Part shown: one piece after another, positions 1 through 8,864 of the stretch | Layout: each line of letters begins with the position of its first letter | How positions within the stretch are numbered: the first letter of the stretch is position 1 | Origin: Texcoconibacillus texcoconensis | GTDB lineage: Bacteria; Bacillota; Bacilli; Bacillales; Salisediminibacteriaceae | DNA length: 64,000 bases | NCBI RefSeq assembly: GCF_014202575.1 | Contig: NZ_JACHHB010000005.1 | Location: forward strand, 62,001-126,000 | Reading direction: 5' to 3' | Translations under genes and position numbers: made by a program | The notes under the pieces: generated by a model | The model's database searches: none | The model's input: only the letters and a program-made list of their open reading frames with translations | What the model was told of the DNA's origin: nothing

Positions 1-1037
1 CCTGGTGAATAAAGAACCTCCCAATTTGATGTAATCCCTTCGATACCTAAGATATTACTCCACGTTAAGTCTATTGCTGACTGCGTAAAATCTTGCAATA
101 CTGGTACTGTTCGTGTAAGTAGTAACAAAACAACGACGATCAAATAGGGTGACCAAGCTGCTATTAATCCCATGCTTGATTTTTCTGTATTTACTTCAAA
201 CCCTTCTTGTAAAGCATCCGTCCAAACATCCTTCGGTATTAACCAACCTTTTTTCGCCGTAAATGTTGCCACTATTACACCTGTTAGTGAACCTAAAATC
301 GCAACAAATTCTGGACCAAAGAGATTCGCATACATGAAAGCTGAGCCAGTATATGTGATGCCAATAACGAAAGTCCATGGCAACATCGCAATCGCATCTT
401 TGATTCCGTTCCCTTTACCAAAAAACAATGTCAAAATAACAATTAATATGAATGGAATAAAAGTTCCTGCAAACAAATCAATTAATGTTACTGTTACCCC
501 AACCTCATGATATAGTTCTGCACTTGCCACGGGGACATTTCCTAACCCTACTAATACCGGCGTACCTACAGCTCCAAAAGCCACTGCTGAACTATCAGCA
601 ATTAATGCAAGGGACACAGCTGCTAATGGTTTAAAACCTAAAGCGAGTAACAACGGTCCCGTTACCATCGCAGGCGCACCAAATCCAGACGCCCCTTCTA
701 ATAATGATCCAAATAAAAACGCAACGATGACAACTTGCACACGCATATCTGCAGATATACCTTGAAAGCCTTGGTTAATTCGATCAACCGCCCCAGTATT
801 ACGGAGAGTATTTAACAACAATAAAGCCCCAAATAAAATTAATAGAATCGTTATCGTTGTATGTAAACCTTCCAACATTGATGCAAAGATAACCTCTGCT
901 TGCATCCCCCAAACGGTCACTGCTAAGAAAATAACAATGAGTGCACTTAGTGACATCCCTTTCATTGCTGGCATTCTTAATAAAACTAAAAAGAACAATG
1001 GTGCAATGATTGCGCTTAATGCGACAAGTAATAACAT
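1..1037 (-). CDS. lctP: L-lactate permease, LctP family (3' end outside window)
   Basis: Polytopic membrane permease that imports lactate (and related 2-hydroxy acids) with protons. About 345 N-terminal residues are visible of the usual 540-560; the gene runs off the left edge. The reading is continuous from the ATG at 1037 and starts MLLLVALSAIIAPLFFLVLL. It contains the family-typical stretch EGASGFGAPAMVTGPLLLAL followed by LIADSSAVAFGAVGTPV, and nearly all of it is alternating hydrophobic segments. A run AAAGGGGGG lies 8 nt upstream of the start. The gene has its own sigma-A-type promoter, a cre-like site and a perfect palindrome about 200 nt upstream, so control by carbon source and by a GntR-type lactate regulator is likely. 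Family assignment is firm; lactate rather than glycolate as the main substrate is inference. Confidence 0.92.
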   Translation of the reverse strand, partial: MLLLVALSAIIAPLFFLVLLRMPAMKGMSLSALIVIFLAVTVWGMQAEVIFASMLEGLHTTITILLILFGALLLLNTLRNTGAVDRINQGFQGISADMRVQVVIVAFLFGSLLEGASGFGAPAMVTGPLLLALGFKPLAAVSLALIADSSAVAFGAVGTPVLVGLGNVPVASAELYHEVGVTVTLIDLFAGTFIPFILIVILTLFFGKGNGIKDAIAMLPWTFVIGITYTGSAFMYANLFGPEFVAILGSLTGVIVATFTAKKGWLIPKDVWTDALQEGFEVNTEKSSMGLIAAWSPYLIVVVLLLLTRTVPVLQDFTQSAIDLTWSNILGIEGITSNWEVLYSP

Positions 1038-1224
1038 TCAAACAACCCCCCTTTGTTTGTTTAAAAACGAGTGAAAAGGAATCGAAAATTTGATTTTGTC
1101 CGCCTTTAAATTCAACTTGTTATATGATGACCTGATGTTTTAAATGAAACTTATATGATCAGTAAAATACTTGAGTTACTATCCCACCTTTTCTTCTATC
1201 TTTTCGCACCATCTCTTCAATCAT

Positions 1225-1249
1225 CAACAGGTCATCAGATGACCTGTTG
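1225..1249. promoter_or_regulatory. Perfect 25-bp palindromic operator, GntR/FadR-type
   Basis: CAACAGGTCATC and GATGACCTGTTG form a perfect 12-bp inverted repeat around one central A. It lies just downstream of the lctP -10 box, about +5 to +29. A further half-site GATGACCTG is at 1126-1134 in the leader. The size and position fit a dimeric repressor; FadR-subfamily GntR proteins (LutR, LldR) control lactate genes in other bacteria. The identity of the regulator is inference. Confidence 0.7.
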
Positions 1250-1261
1250 TAATCGCTTTCA
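1248..1261 (-). promoter_or_regulatory. cre-like site (CcpA) at lctP transcription start
   Basis: Read on the minus strand this is TGAAAGCGATTACA, which agrees at 13 of 14 positions with the Bacillus cre consensus TGWAARCGYTWNCW. It sits between the -10 box and the palindromic operator, a position where CcpA binding would repress lctP in glucose. Confidence 0.6.
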
Positions 1262-1289
1262 TTATATTAGATGTTCACAAATTGTTCAA
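1261..1289 (-). promoter_or_regulatory. Sigma-A promoter of lctP
   Basis: On the minus strand: -35 TTGAAC (1284-1289), a 17-bp spacer, and a perfect -10 TATAAT (1261-1266). Transcription would start near 1254 and give a leader of about 215 nt before the lctP start codon. Confidence 0.8.
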
Positions 1290-1361
1290 GTAATTGTTGA
1301 AAATAATTCTTTTTTTATTTGAAATTGTCACATTTTCATAGAACTTGTCCAATGAGCATAC

Positions 1362-1467
1362 AAAAAAACTCAGCCATGGAATAAGCTAAGTCTATAAAAC
1401 CGACCGCTGGGTGAAAGAACATCACCTTAGCATCCGTTTTAATAAACTTACTTCCATGACTGAGTTT
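1362..1467 (-). terminator. Long hairpin ending in a T run, downstream of 6S RNA
   Basis: On the minus strand AAACTCAG..CATGGAA pairs with TTCCATG..CTGAGTTT. The stem continues inward through AGTAAGTTTAT / ATAGACTTAGCTT and TAAAACGG / CGGTTTTA to an inner GGTGA / TCACC hairpin, about 100 nt in all, and ends in seven T. It begins about 10 nt after the 6S 3' end and could terminate it. It is much longer than an ordinary terminator, so a separate structured RNA is possible. Confidence 0.6.
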
Positions 1468-1477
1468 AATGATTGGT

Positions 1478-1668
1478 GGATCCCATCATTGCCGTTACCA
1501 TCCTCAGTTTCCGAGCCCACCTCTTGGTAACGTGGGTGTCCTGTTCCGCGTTTAATGCGACCTCCCGCTTAACGAGGTATGCAAGCTGCGCGTGAAACTC
1601 GGACTCCCGACTTGAAAATGTTGGGCAAAACCTCAGTTCTGTTTCCGAACAATATAGGATCTTCTTCT
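1478..1668 (-). ncRNA. ssrS: 6S RNA (RNA polymerase-binding regulatory RNA)
   Basis: 6S RNA mimics an open promoter and sequesters the housekeeping RNA polymerase holoenzyme in stationary phase. The evidence here is structural. The 5' end GATCCTATATTGTTCGG and the 3' end ACGGCAATGATGGGATCC can pair. The ends keep the TTGTTCG and ACGGCAA elements that also flank the closing stem of E. coli 6S. The length, about 190 nt, is right, and no ORF is present. It lies directly downstream of aspS, as bsrA does in B. subtilis. Ends are approximate. A covariance-model hit would settle it. Confidence 0.8.
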
Positions 1669-1679
1669 GAATTAATTAC

Positions 1680-1709
1680 AGTATATCAAAGGTGTTGTAA
1701 GCGCTTCAA
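1680..1709 (-). promoter_or_regulatory. Promoter of 6S RNA with overlapping cre-like site
   Basis: Minus strand: -35 TTGAAG (1704-1709), 18-bp spacer, -10 TATACT (1680-1685), start expected near 1672. The plus strand at 1696-1709 reads TGTAAGCGCTTCAA, 13 of 14 matches to the CcpA cre consensus, and covers the -35 region. Confidence 0.6.
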
Positions 1710-1787
1710 CATAAAATCGTTTCTTTTTCTACAAATATTGATTTAATAAATAATGGTCATACACTCCTAATATAGCCCTGCTAATCA

Positions 1788-1830
1788 TAAAAAAACGGCT
1801 AAATCGATGACAATGTCATGATTTAACCGT
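1788..1830 (-). terminator. Rho-independent terminator of hisS-aspS
   Basis: On the minus strand ACGGTTAAATC and GATTTAGCCGT pair around a second short stem (ATGAC/GTCAT), followed by seven T. It lies 15 nt after the aspS stop. Confidence 0.9.
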
Positions 1831-1844
1831 GATGTTTTTAAAGC

Positions 1845-3650
1845 TTATTCTTCACTTGCTTGACTTTCCGTTTGCTCATCTTCACGAACATTCACAGAAA
1901 GTTGAAGTTCATCCAATTGACCAGGGTCCACTTCACCAGGAGCATTGGTCATAAGGCAACTTGCACTTGCGGTTTTCGGAAACGCAATCGTATCACGTAA
2001 GTTATCACGTCCTGCTAAAATCATTACTAGACGATCTAACCCAAGAGCAATCCCACCATGTGGAGGTGTACCATATTCAAATGCATCGAGTAAGAAGCCG
2101 AACTTTTCTTTCGCTTCCTCGTCGGAAAAACCAAGCGCCTGGAACATTTGCTCTTGTAATTCGCGTTCGTAAATACGTTGCGAGCCGCCACCAAGCTCAT
2201 ATCCATTCAAGACAAGGTCATATGCTTCGGCACGCACGTTTTCAGGTTCACTTGTTAAACGTTCTTCATCTTCTTTTACAGGACGCGTAAACGGATGGTG
2301 TTCTGCGACATATCGGTCTGCATCCTCATCGTAGGATAGAAGTGGAAATTCTGTTACCCATAAGAAGTTGAATTGATTGTAATCAATTAAGTTTAAGTCT
2401 TTTGCAAACTTAATACGTAATGCACCTAGACTATCATTAACAACTGAACGTTTATCCGCTACGAAGAAAAGAACATCGCCAGCTTCTGCAGCAAACGTAT
2501 CAATTAATGCTCGTTGTTTTGTTTCGTCAAAAAACTTCGCGATTGGCCCTTTTACTTCAGTTTCGCTTTCTATTTTCAACCAAGCAAGTCCTTTTGCACC
2601 GTAAACTTCGACAACTGAGCTTAAAGCATCTAAATCTTTACGGGAATAATCGTCAGCAATGCCTTTTACACAAATTCCTTTGACTGCTCCGCCATTTTCC
2701 ACTGTGCTTGAAAACACTTTAAAACCTGAATCTTGAACAAGCTCAGATAACTCAACAAGTTCCATCTCAAAACGAGTATCCGGTTTATCAGATCCGTATC
2801 GCTCCATTGCTTCGTTGTAAGACATACGCGGGAATGGACCTTCTACGTCAACACCTTTAACTTTCTTAAGCAACTTCGTCATCATACTTTCCATCATTGC
2901 AAGCAAGTCTTCTTTCCCTAGAAACGATGTTTCAATATCAACTTGCGTAAATTCTGGTTGACGGTCTGCACGTAAATCCTCATCACGGAAGCAACGAACA
3001 ATTTGGAAATAACGCTCAAAGCCTGATACCATCAATAGTTGTTTGAAAATTTGCGGTGACTGCGGTAACGCATAAAACGAGCCCGGATGAACTCGAGAAG
3101 GTACAAGGTAATCACGTGCCCCTTCTGGCGTGCTCTTGTTAAGCATGGGTGTTTCGATTTCTAAAAACGCTTCTTCATCTAGAAAGTCACGAATGAACTT
3201 CGTTGTTTGGTGACGAAGTTTCATTGTATTTTGCATTTCTGGACGTCTAAGGTCGAGGTAACGATGGCGAAGACGAACATCTTCAGAAGCGTCACTGTCA
3301 TCTTCAATCATAAAAGGAAGCCCTTTCGAACGATTTAAAATTGACACATGATCTGCAGTGACTTCGATCGTACCTGTTGCAAGATTCTCATTGATCGTTC
3401 CAGCTTCACGTTTTATAACGGTTCCCGTCACTTCAATAACGTATTCATTACGAATTTGCTCTGCGGTTTCTAGCGCCTCGGGGTTTTCCTCTACGTTGAA
3501 AACGACTTGTACAATCCCTGCGCGATCACGCAAATCAACAAAAATGACTTGTCCTAAGTCGCGGCGTTTTTTTACCCATCCTTTCAATTGGACTGTTTGT
3601 CCTATCATTGATTCTGTTAAGTTTCCACATAAGTGCGTTCGTTCGTTCAC
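1845..3650 (-). CDS. aspS: Aspartyl-tRNA synthetase
   Basis: Class II synthetase that charges tRNA-Asp in the cytoplasm; 601 residues, normal for a bacterial-type AspRS. The N-terminal OB-fold anticodon domain covers about residues 1-105. Motif 2 [18 protein letters not shown] is at about 221-238 and motif 3 GLDR at about 537-540. The large bacterial insertion domain lies between them, and the C-terminal tail is acidic. It starts 18 nt after the hisS stop, so the two genes are one operon led by the T-box. The B. subtilis order hisS-aspS is the same. Confidence 0.98.
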   Translation of the reverse strand: MNERTHLCGNLTESMIGQTVQLKGWVKKRRDLGQVIFVDLRDRAGIVQVVFNVEENPEALETAEQIRNEYVIEVTGTVIKREAGTINENLATGTIEVTADHVSILNRSKGLPFMIEDDSDASEDVRLRHRYLDLRRPEMQNTMKLRHQTTKFIRDFLDEEAFLEIETPMLNKSTPEGARDYLVPSRVHPGSFYALPQSPQIFKQLLMVSGFERYFQIVRCFRDEDLRADRQPEFTQVDIETSFLGKEDLLAMMESMMTKLLKKVKGVDVEGPFPRMSYNEAMERYGSDKPDTRFEMELVELSELVQDSGFKVFSSTVENGGAVKGICVKGIADDYSRKDLDALSSVVEVYGAKGLAWLKIESETEVKGPIAKFFDETKQRALIDTFAAEAGDVLFFVADKRSVVNDSLGALRIKFAKDLNLIDYNQFNFLWVTEFPLLSYDEDADRYVAEHHPFTRPVKEDEERLTSEPENVRAEAYDLVLNGYELGGGSQRIYERELQEQMFQALGFSDEEAKEKFGFLLDAFEYGTPPHGGIALGLDRLVMILAGRDNLRDTIAFPKTASASCLMTNAPGEVDPGQLDELQLSVNVREDEQTESQASEE

Positions 3651-3668
3651 TGTTGTTACCCCTTTCGT

Positions 3669-4937
3669 TTATAAGCTAGATTCGATTGTATTCGATATTT
3701 CTTCAAAACCTACTGTTTTTTGTTCACCTGAATGCATATTCTTTACATTCACTGTGCCTGCGTTTACTTCATCTTCGCCTATGACAATCGTATAGCTAGC
3801 CCCTAGCCTATCTGCAGCTTTAAATTGCCCTTTCATCTTCTTATTTAAGTAATCCATTTCGACGCGGTAACCGTCTTTGCGTAGATGATGAACAACTTGA
3901 ACAGCTTTTTGCTTTGCCACATCACCCATGACGACGACATAAGCATCAAGTTTATGTTCAATCGGTAATTCAATTCCTTGCGCATCTAAAGCCATGAGTA
4001 AACGTTCAATACTTAGAGCAAAACCAATTCCTGGCGCCTGTGGTCCGCCAATATCTTCAACGAGACCATTGTAACGTCCACCACCACTCAACGTAGAAAT
4101 CGCCCCAAACCCTTCACCTTCTAACATAATTTCAAACGCTGTACTATTGTAATAATCGAGTCCGCGAACAAGGCCTGGGTCAACTTCGTAAGGAATACCG
4201 AGGGAATCTAGCTGAGATTTGACCGTTTCAAAATATTCCCTGGATTCATCGTTTAAATAATCTAATATCGAAGGAGCATCCGCCATTAACGGGTGGTCGG
4301 AATCTTGTTTACAATCAAGAATGCGTAATGGATTTGTTTCAAGCCGCTCTTTACAGTCGCTACAAAACTCATCGATACTCGGCTCAAAATGACGAACTAA
4401 AGCATCACGATGTGCCTTACGACTCGACTGATCACCTAAGCTATTAATAACGAGTTTTACATTGTTTAGCCCAAACTCCCGATAGAAATCCATCGCTAAT
4501 GCCATCACTTCAACATCAATTGCAGGATCTTCACAGCCTATCGCCTCAATCCCAAATTGAACAAATTGACGCATCCTTCCTGATTGTGGACGTTCATACC
4601 GAAACATCGGACCAGTGTAATATAATTTTTGTGGTTGCTCGGCCCATCCATGCATTTTATTTTCAACATATGAACGTACAACTGCTGCCGTTCCTTCTGG
4701 ACGAAGCGTAATACTACGTCCACCATGATCCTTAAATGTGTACATTTCTTTTTGTACAATATCAGTTGTATCCCCTACACCACGTGCAAAAAGTTCGGTT
4801 TGTTCAAACATCGGTGTGCGAATCTCACGATAATTATATCGTTCACACAACTGGCGTGCTTTTTGTTCTATGTATTGCCAACGCTCCGATTCGCCAGGAA
4901 GAATATCTTGCGTACCCTTTGGAATCTGATAATTCAT
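3669..4937 (-). CDS. hisS: Histidyl-tRNA synthetase
   Basis: Class II synthetase that charges tRNA-His; 422 residues, normal length. It begins with the family-typical IPKGTQDILP. The histidine-binding motif LVRGLDYYNSTAFE lies at about residue 256, and the C-terminal anticodon domain (VVVMGDVAKQKAVQVVHHLR) starts near 330. The start has a clear GGAGGAAATAAAT ribosome site. The upstream T-box makes expression of hisS and the downstream aspS respond to uncharged tRNA. Confidence 0.98.
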   Translation of the reverse strand: MNYQIPKGTQDILPGESERWQYIEQKARQLCERYNYREIRTPMFEQTELFARGVGDTTDIVQKEMYTFKDHGGRSITLRPEGTAAVVRSYVENKMHGWAEQPQKLYYTGPMFRYERPQSGRMRQFVQFGIEAIGCEDPAIDVEVMALAMDFYREFGLNNVKLVINSLGDQSSRKAHRDALVRHFEPSIDEFCSDCKERLETNPLRILDCKQDSDHPLMADAPSILDYLNDESREYFETVKSQLDSLGIPYEVDPGLVRGLDYYNSTAFEIMLEGEGFGAISTLSGGGRYNGLVEDIGGPQAPGIGFALSIERLLMALDAQGIELPIEHKLDAYVVVMGDVAKQKAVQVVHHLRKDGYRVEMDYLNKKMKGQFKAADRLGASYTIVIGEDEVNAGTVNVKNMHSGEQKTVGFEEISNTIESSL

Positions 4938-5011
4938 ATTTATTTCCTCCTCAATCTGAATAAGAAAAGTTGGGTTTAGTTATTCACATTATTAACTATA
5001 AAAAAGCATAT

Positions 5012-5294
5012 AAAAAACTCCCCTCCCTGATATTGATCAGGGACGAGAGTATATATCCCGTGGTGCCACCCTAATTGAAGAACGTATATACGTTCTTCCA
5101 CTTCAAACAGTTAACGCCTGTTAGACGGCTCTACCTAATAAAGGTCATTTCCTCGTTCAGTAAAGCACCTTAGGAGTGTTCATTCATTAAGGTCCATGTA
5201 GATGCGCTTACAGCCTATGGCACATCCTCTCTGTTCATAGATGATCTTAATTACTATGCTCCCTCAACGGTATTTTCGACGGCTTTTCGTATAG
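5012..5294 (-). promoter_or_regulatory. T-box leader of hisS-aspS (probably tRNA-His responsive)
   Basis: The conserved T-box AGGGTGGCACCACGGG is at 5057-5072 on the minus strand. It is followed by a terminator hairpin at 5012-5049 (CCCTGAT/ATCAGGG core plus GGGGAG and a T run). Stem I lies around 5160-5280, with an AGTA S-turn element and, opposite it, GAACACTCC. The likely specifier triplet is CAC (His) at 5176-5178. The frame could also be read as AAC, so the tRNA assignment rests partly on the gene it controls. Confidence 0.9.
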
Positions 5295-5300
5295 TAATGT

Positions 5301-5329
5301 ATTTTAAGGTTCTAAAGGGCGCTTGTCAA
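5301..5329 (-). promoter_or_regulatory. Sigma-A promoter of the T-box hisS-aspS operon
   Basis: Minus strand: -35 TTGACA (5324-5329), 17-bp spacer, -10 TAAAAT (5301-5306). The -35 begins 8 nt after the stop codon of the small ORF upstream. Confidence 0.75.
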
Positions 5330-5336
5330 TCATCAT

Positions 5337-5528
5337 TTAAGAAGGTGAAATGCTATCGCGCCCCATTTGTTTTTTTAAATTCCTTACATCTTTTAGCGCT
5401 AGCCCGAACTCTTGCGCTAATTCGAAATTACTTAATACTGCTTCCTTTTCAATAAATTGGTGTAAATTAACACCAAACAAATTCATATCACTACGCGCTA
5501 AACGGCGCCCTTGATGAGCTGTACGCAC
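5337..5528 (-). CDS. Small uncharacterised protein, possible helix-turn-helix
   Basis: 63 residues from a GTG start, preceded at proper distance by GGGAGGGTGATAGAC; an in-frame ATG at 5573 lacks a ribosome site. The C-terminal half (NFELAQEFGLALKDVRNLKK) reads like a helix-turn-helix, comparable to sigma-factor region 4. No function is assigned. It lies between dtd and hisS, where B. subtilis has the amidase-like gene yrvJ, and it is oriented with its neighbours. Codon use and ribosome site make it a believable gene; homologs were not checked. Confidence 0.6.
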   Translation of the reverse strand: MRTAHQGRRLARSDMNLFGVNLHQFIEKEAVLSNFELAQEFGLALKDVRNLKKQMGRDSISPS

Positions 5529-5614
5529 GTCTATCACCCTCCCGCAATATTGGTTTGGTGATAGCATGCCCATTGCTACAGACCGTTACACATTTAGCTT
5601 AACTTTAGTTAGGA

Positions 5615-6052
5615 TTAGCTTTCAACGATCAACGTAACAGGACCATGGTTCGTGAATTGAACATCCATCATCGCACCAAAGGTACCCGTTTCAACTTGAA
5701 GTCCCTTTTCGCGCAATTTATCATTAAATGTTTCATATAAAGCTTCTGCTTGCTCTGGTTTCGCAGCTGCAGTGAAGTTTGGTCGACGCCCTTTGCGGCA
5801 ATCACCATATAATGTGAATTGCGAAATGGACAATATCGCTCCTCCGACATCTAACACGGAATCGTTCAACTTTCCATCAGCATCTTCAAAAATCCGTAAG
5901 TTGGCAATTTTATCAGCGACATAGTCAACGTCCTTTTCCCCATCATCATGGGTAATGCCAACGAGCAACACGAGGCCATGGTCAACTTGTCCTACTACTT
6001 CGTTATCTACGTATACTTGAGCATCATTAGCCCGTTGAACGATCACTCGCAT
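5615..6052 (-). CDS. dtd: D-aminoacyl-tRNA deacylase
   Basis: Hydrolyses D-aminoacyl-tRNAs (and mischarged Gly-tRNA-Ala in the known family), protecting translation from D-amino acids. 145 residues, the standard length. It has the DTD signature [20 protein letters not shown] near residue 77 and the cross-subunit motif NHGPVT near the C-terminus. The ribosome site AAGGTGAGGATAG precedes the ATG. It follows relA by 22 nt, so the two are probably co-transcribed, as in B. subtilis. Confidence 0.97.
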   Translation of the reverse strand: MRVIVQRANDAQVYVDNEVVGQVDHGLVLLVGITHDDGEKDVDYVADKIANLRIFEDADGKLNDSVLDVGGAILSISQFTLYGDCRKGRRPNFTAAAKPEQAEALYETFNDKLREKGLQVETGTFGAMMDVQFTNHGPVTLIVES

Positions 6053-6074
6053 GAACTATCCTCACCTTTTTTAA

Positions 6075-8255
6075 TTAATGCATCACTCTTTGTACCGAAT
6101 AGATATCTGGGATTCGTTTTATTCGCTCAACAACTTTTTGCAAATGCGCGACATTTTGGATAGAAATTGTCATGTCTATCGTCGCGACTTTATTTTTATC
6201 CGACCTACCAGATACAGCATTGATATTCGTCTTTGTTTCTGTGACTGCTTGTAACACTTCGTTTAATAGACCTCGACGGTCATAGGCAGTGACTTCAATA
6301 TCAACTTGATAATTTTTACTCTTTTGCGTTCCTTCCCATTCGACAGGTAAGAGACGTTCTCGAACACTTTCATCTAAAATATTTTGGCAATCAGAACGGT
6401 GAATTGAAACACCACGACCTTTTGTAATATACCCAACGATGTCGTCCCCTGGGACAGGATTACAGCAGCGTGAAATACGTATAAGCATATTATCCACGCC
6501 TTTGACACGTACACCAGTCGTCGTCTTTTGACGTTTCTTTTCTGTGTGAGCATCAGAGATTGCTTCTTCTAGCGTTTGGTTCACTTGTTGTTCTTCTTCT
6601 TGCTTTTTACGAATCGAATCCGTTAGTCGCGTCACAATTTGAGCAGCGGTAATACCTGAGTATCCAACTGCAGCATACATATCCTCTTCGGATGAAAAAT
6701 TAAATTTATTAGCTACTGTTTCAATGTTCTCATTTGTCAGAACATCTTTCAGTTCATAGCCACGACGTTGAATTTCTTTTTCAACGAGGTCTTTTCCTTT
6801 TTCGATATTTTCTTCACGCCGTTCTTTCTTAAACCATTGGCGGATCTTATTTTTCGCATGCGAACTTTGGGTAATTTTTATCCAATCTTGACTAGGTCCG
6901 TAAGAGTGCTTCGACGTCAATATTTCGACAATATCGCCCGTTTTTAATTTATGGTCGAGCGGTACCATTTTCCCGTTTACTTTTGCACCAATACAACGGT
7001 TTCCAACTTCAGTATGAATACGATACGCAAAATCAAGGGGAACAGATCCTTTTGGAAGTTCAATAACATCACCTTTCGGACTGAAAACAAAGACCATGTC
7101 CGAGAAAAGGTCAATTTTCAGCGATTCCATAAACTCTTGGGCATCATTTGTATCATCTTGCCACTCGAGGATTTCCCGGAACCATGTGAGTTTCGTTTCC
7201 AAAGATTCTCCATTTACAGCCGCTTTCCCCTCTTTATAAGCCCAGTGAGCAGCAACCCCGTATTCAGCAACTTTATGCATCTCTGCAGAACGTATTTGCA
7301 CTTCTAACGGATCACCTTTTGGACCAATGACGGTCGTATGCAATGATTGGTACATGTTTGCTTTCGGCATAGCGATGTAATCCTTAAAACGACCGGGCAT
7401 CGGCTTCCAATGAGTATGGATGATTCCCAATACTGCATAGCAATCTTTAATGTTATTAACGATAATACGAACAGCAAGAAGATCATAAATTTCATTAAAC
7501 TGTTTATTTTGCAATACCATTTTGCGATAAATGCTATAGATATGTTTCGCACGTCCGTGAATATCAGCCTTCACATTTACATTTTCCAGTTTGTCCTCAA
7601 TTTTATCGACAACACCATCGATATACTCTTCACGTTCAGCGCGTTTTTTCTTCATTAAATTCACAATTCGATAATACTGCTGTGGATTTAAATAACGAAG
7701 CGCTGTATCTTCAAGCTCCCATTTGATGGCTGAAATACCGAGACGATGAGCTAAAGGGGCGAAAATTTCTAAAGTTTCGTTAGCAATGCTCCGTTGTTTT
7801 TCTGGCGGTAAATGCTTTAACGTACGCATATTGTGCAATCGGTCTGCCAGTTTTATCAGGATCACACGAAGGTCTTTGGCCATGGCAACAAACATTTTAC
7901 GGTGATTCTCTGCTTGTTGCTCTTCCTTTGATTTATATTTAATCTTTCCTAGCTTCGTGACTCCATCTACGAGCATCGCTACTTCCTCACCAAAAGAGGA
8001 TTCTAAATCTTGTAACGTAAAATCTGTATCTTCAACAACATCATGTAAAAACGCTGCCGCTACAGTATTAGCATCCATCCCTAGCTCAATAAGGATACTA
8101 GCTACTTGCACAGGGTGCCATATATATGGTTCTCCAGACTTCCGAAACTGTTCCCGGTGTGCATACTCCGCATATTCATAGGCCTGACGTAAAAACGATA
8201 CGTCCTCTTGAGACATATATTCACTTGCTTGTTCTAACACTTGCTCACTCGTCAT
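6075..8255 (-). CDS. relA: Bifunctional (p)ppGpp synthetase/hydrolase Rel
   Basis: Makes and degrades the alarmone (p)ppGpp in response to uncharged tRNA on the ribosome. 726 residues from the chosen ATG (MTSEQVLEQ), which has AGGTGATTCC just upstream; the in-frame ATG ten codons earlier has no ribosome site. Domains in order: HD hydrolase with intact HDVVED near residue 71, synthetase with [23 protein letters not shown] domain (about 385-445), zinc-finger/helical region with [10 protein letters not shown], and C-terminal ACT domain. Both active sites look intact, so it is a long bifunctional Rel as in B. subtilis. Confidence 0.97.
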   Translation of the reverse strand: MTSEQVLEQASEYMSQEDVSFLRQAYEYAEYAHREQFRKSGEPYIWHPVQVASILIELGMDANTVAAAFLHDVVEDTDFTLQDLESSFGEEVAMLVDGVTKLGKIKYKSKEEQQAENHRKMFVAMAKDLRVILIKLADRLHNMRTLKHLPPEKQRSIANETLEIFAPLAHRLGISAIKWELEDTALRYLNPQQYYRIVNLMKKKRAEREEYIDGVVDKIEDKLENVNVKADIHGRAKHIYSIYRKMVLQNKQFNEIYDLLAVRIIVNNIKDCYAVLGIIHTHWKPMPGRFKDYIAMPKANMYQSLHTTVIGPKGDPLEVQIRSAEMHKVAEYGVAAHWAYKEGKAAVNGESLETKLTWFREILEWQDDTNDAQEFMESLKIDLFSDMVFVFSPKGDVIELPKGSVPLDFAYRIHTEVGNRCIGAKVNGKMVPLDHKLKTGDIVEILTSKHSYGPSQDWIKITQSSHAKNKIRQWFKKERREENIEKGKDLVEKEIQRRGYELKDVLTNENIETVANKFNFSSEEDMYAAVGYSGITAAQIVTRLTDSIRKKQEEEQQVNQTLEEAISDAHTEKKRQKTTTGVRVKGVDNMLIRISRCCNPVPGDDIVGYITKGRGVSIHRSDCQNILDESVRERLLPVEWEGTQKSKNYQVDIEVTAYDRRGLLNEVLQAVTETKTNINAVSGRSDKNKVATIDMTISIQNVAHLQKVVERIKRIPDIYSVQRVMH

Positions 8256-8511
8256 GGAATCACCTAATTTACTTTCTAAAATCATCGGTTTTATTTTTGG
8301 TTAAGGACCTGTCGAAAAAAGTAACGTTCCGTTTGAATATAATGTATAGCATAACATATTATTCGAAAAAAAGAGAAATGTTTTAAACTGGCAATTTCAT
8401 CTTTTCACGACGCTCTTTTCATAAACTTGGTTGTTTTTGATAAACTCAGAGAAGCGTAAGATGGCGGCCCTAGGTAGTTAAACTCGGTTACGCCCATCGT
8501 GTCGATCGCTT

Positions 8512-8690
8512 CGGACATTGATTCCGTTATTTACTTAAAAAGGGCTGATTTTGGTCTTTTCATGGACACGAGTTCCGCTATTTGTAAATAAACGCTCTTT
8601 ATTGCATGCAAAAGAGACCATGAACGGAACAGATGTCCGTCCGACTCCTAAAAATAGCGTACTAGGCTGAAGTAACGGAACGTATGTCCG
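8512..8690. repeat. Mirror-image cluster of a short palindromic motif
   Basis: Four copies of a motif of form CGGACATnnnTTCCG occur between relA and apt. Two are in one orientation (8512-8526, 8563-8577) and two in the other (8625-8639, 8676-8690, CGGAACnnATGTCCG). Spacing is 51-52 nt on each side, so the block is an imperfect long inverted repeat centred near 8600. No ORF was found. It resembles dispersed intergenic repeats of Bacillaceae. Confidence 0.5.
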
Positions 8691-8776
8691 CGGCGGCGAA
8701 ACACAAGCCACCTAAAACAGCCCTTTCCTTCTATAATTGAATCACATATAAACAAAAGAAAGTGATGTGACCTCAC

Positions 8777-8834
8777 TTCTTTCATACACAAACGATAACC
8801 TGCATATACAAGTTATCGTTTGTGTATGAAAGAA
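8777..8834. repeat. Perfect 23-bp inverted repeat
   Basis: The arms at 8777-8799 and 8812-8834 (TTCTTTCATACACAAACGAT.. and its exact complement) are separated by 12 nt. It follows the apt terminator. On neither strand does the arm run into a strong T tract, so it is not a typical terminator. Confidence 0.7.
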
Positions 8835-8858
8835 AAGAGCGCTCAATTCGAGCACTCT
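8829..8858 (-). terminator. Rho-independent terminator of apt
   Basis: Minus strand: AGAGTGCTC, loop GAATT, GAGCGCTCT, then TTTCTTTC. It starts 7 nt after the apt stop. Confidence 0.85.
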
Positions 8859-8864
8859 TGCTCT

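Noticed and set aside
172-510. 112-codon plus-strand ORF
   Set aside because: Antisense of the lctP coding frame, which is continuous and clearly homologous to lactate permeases.
5529-5573. ATG start for the small protein at 5337
   Set aside because: No ribosome site before it, whereas the GTG at 5528 has GGGAGGGTGATAGAC at the right distance.
8306-8317. Spo0A-box-like TGTCGAAA upstream of relA
   Set aside because: Only 8 of 10 positions fit and there is no supporting context; such matches are common in AT-rich DNA.
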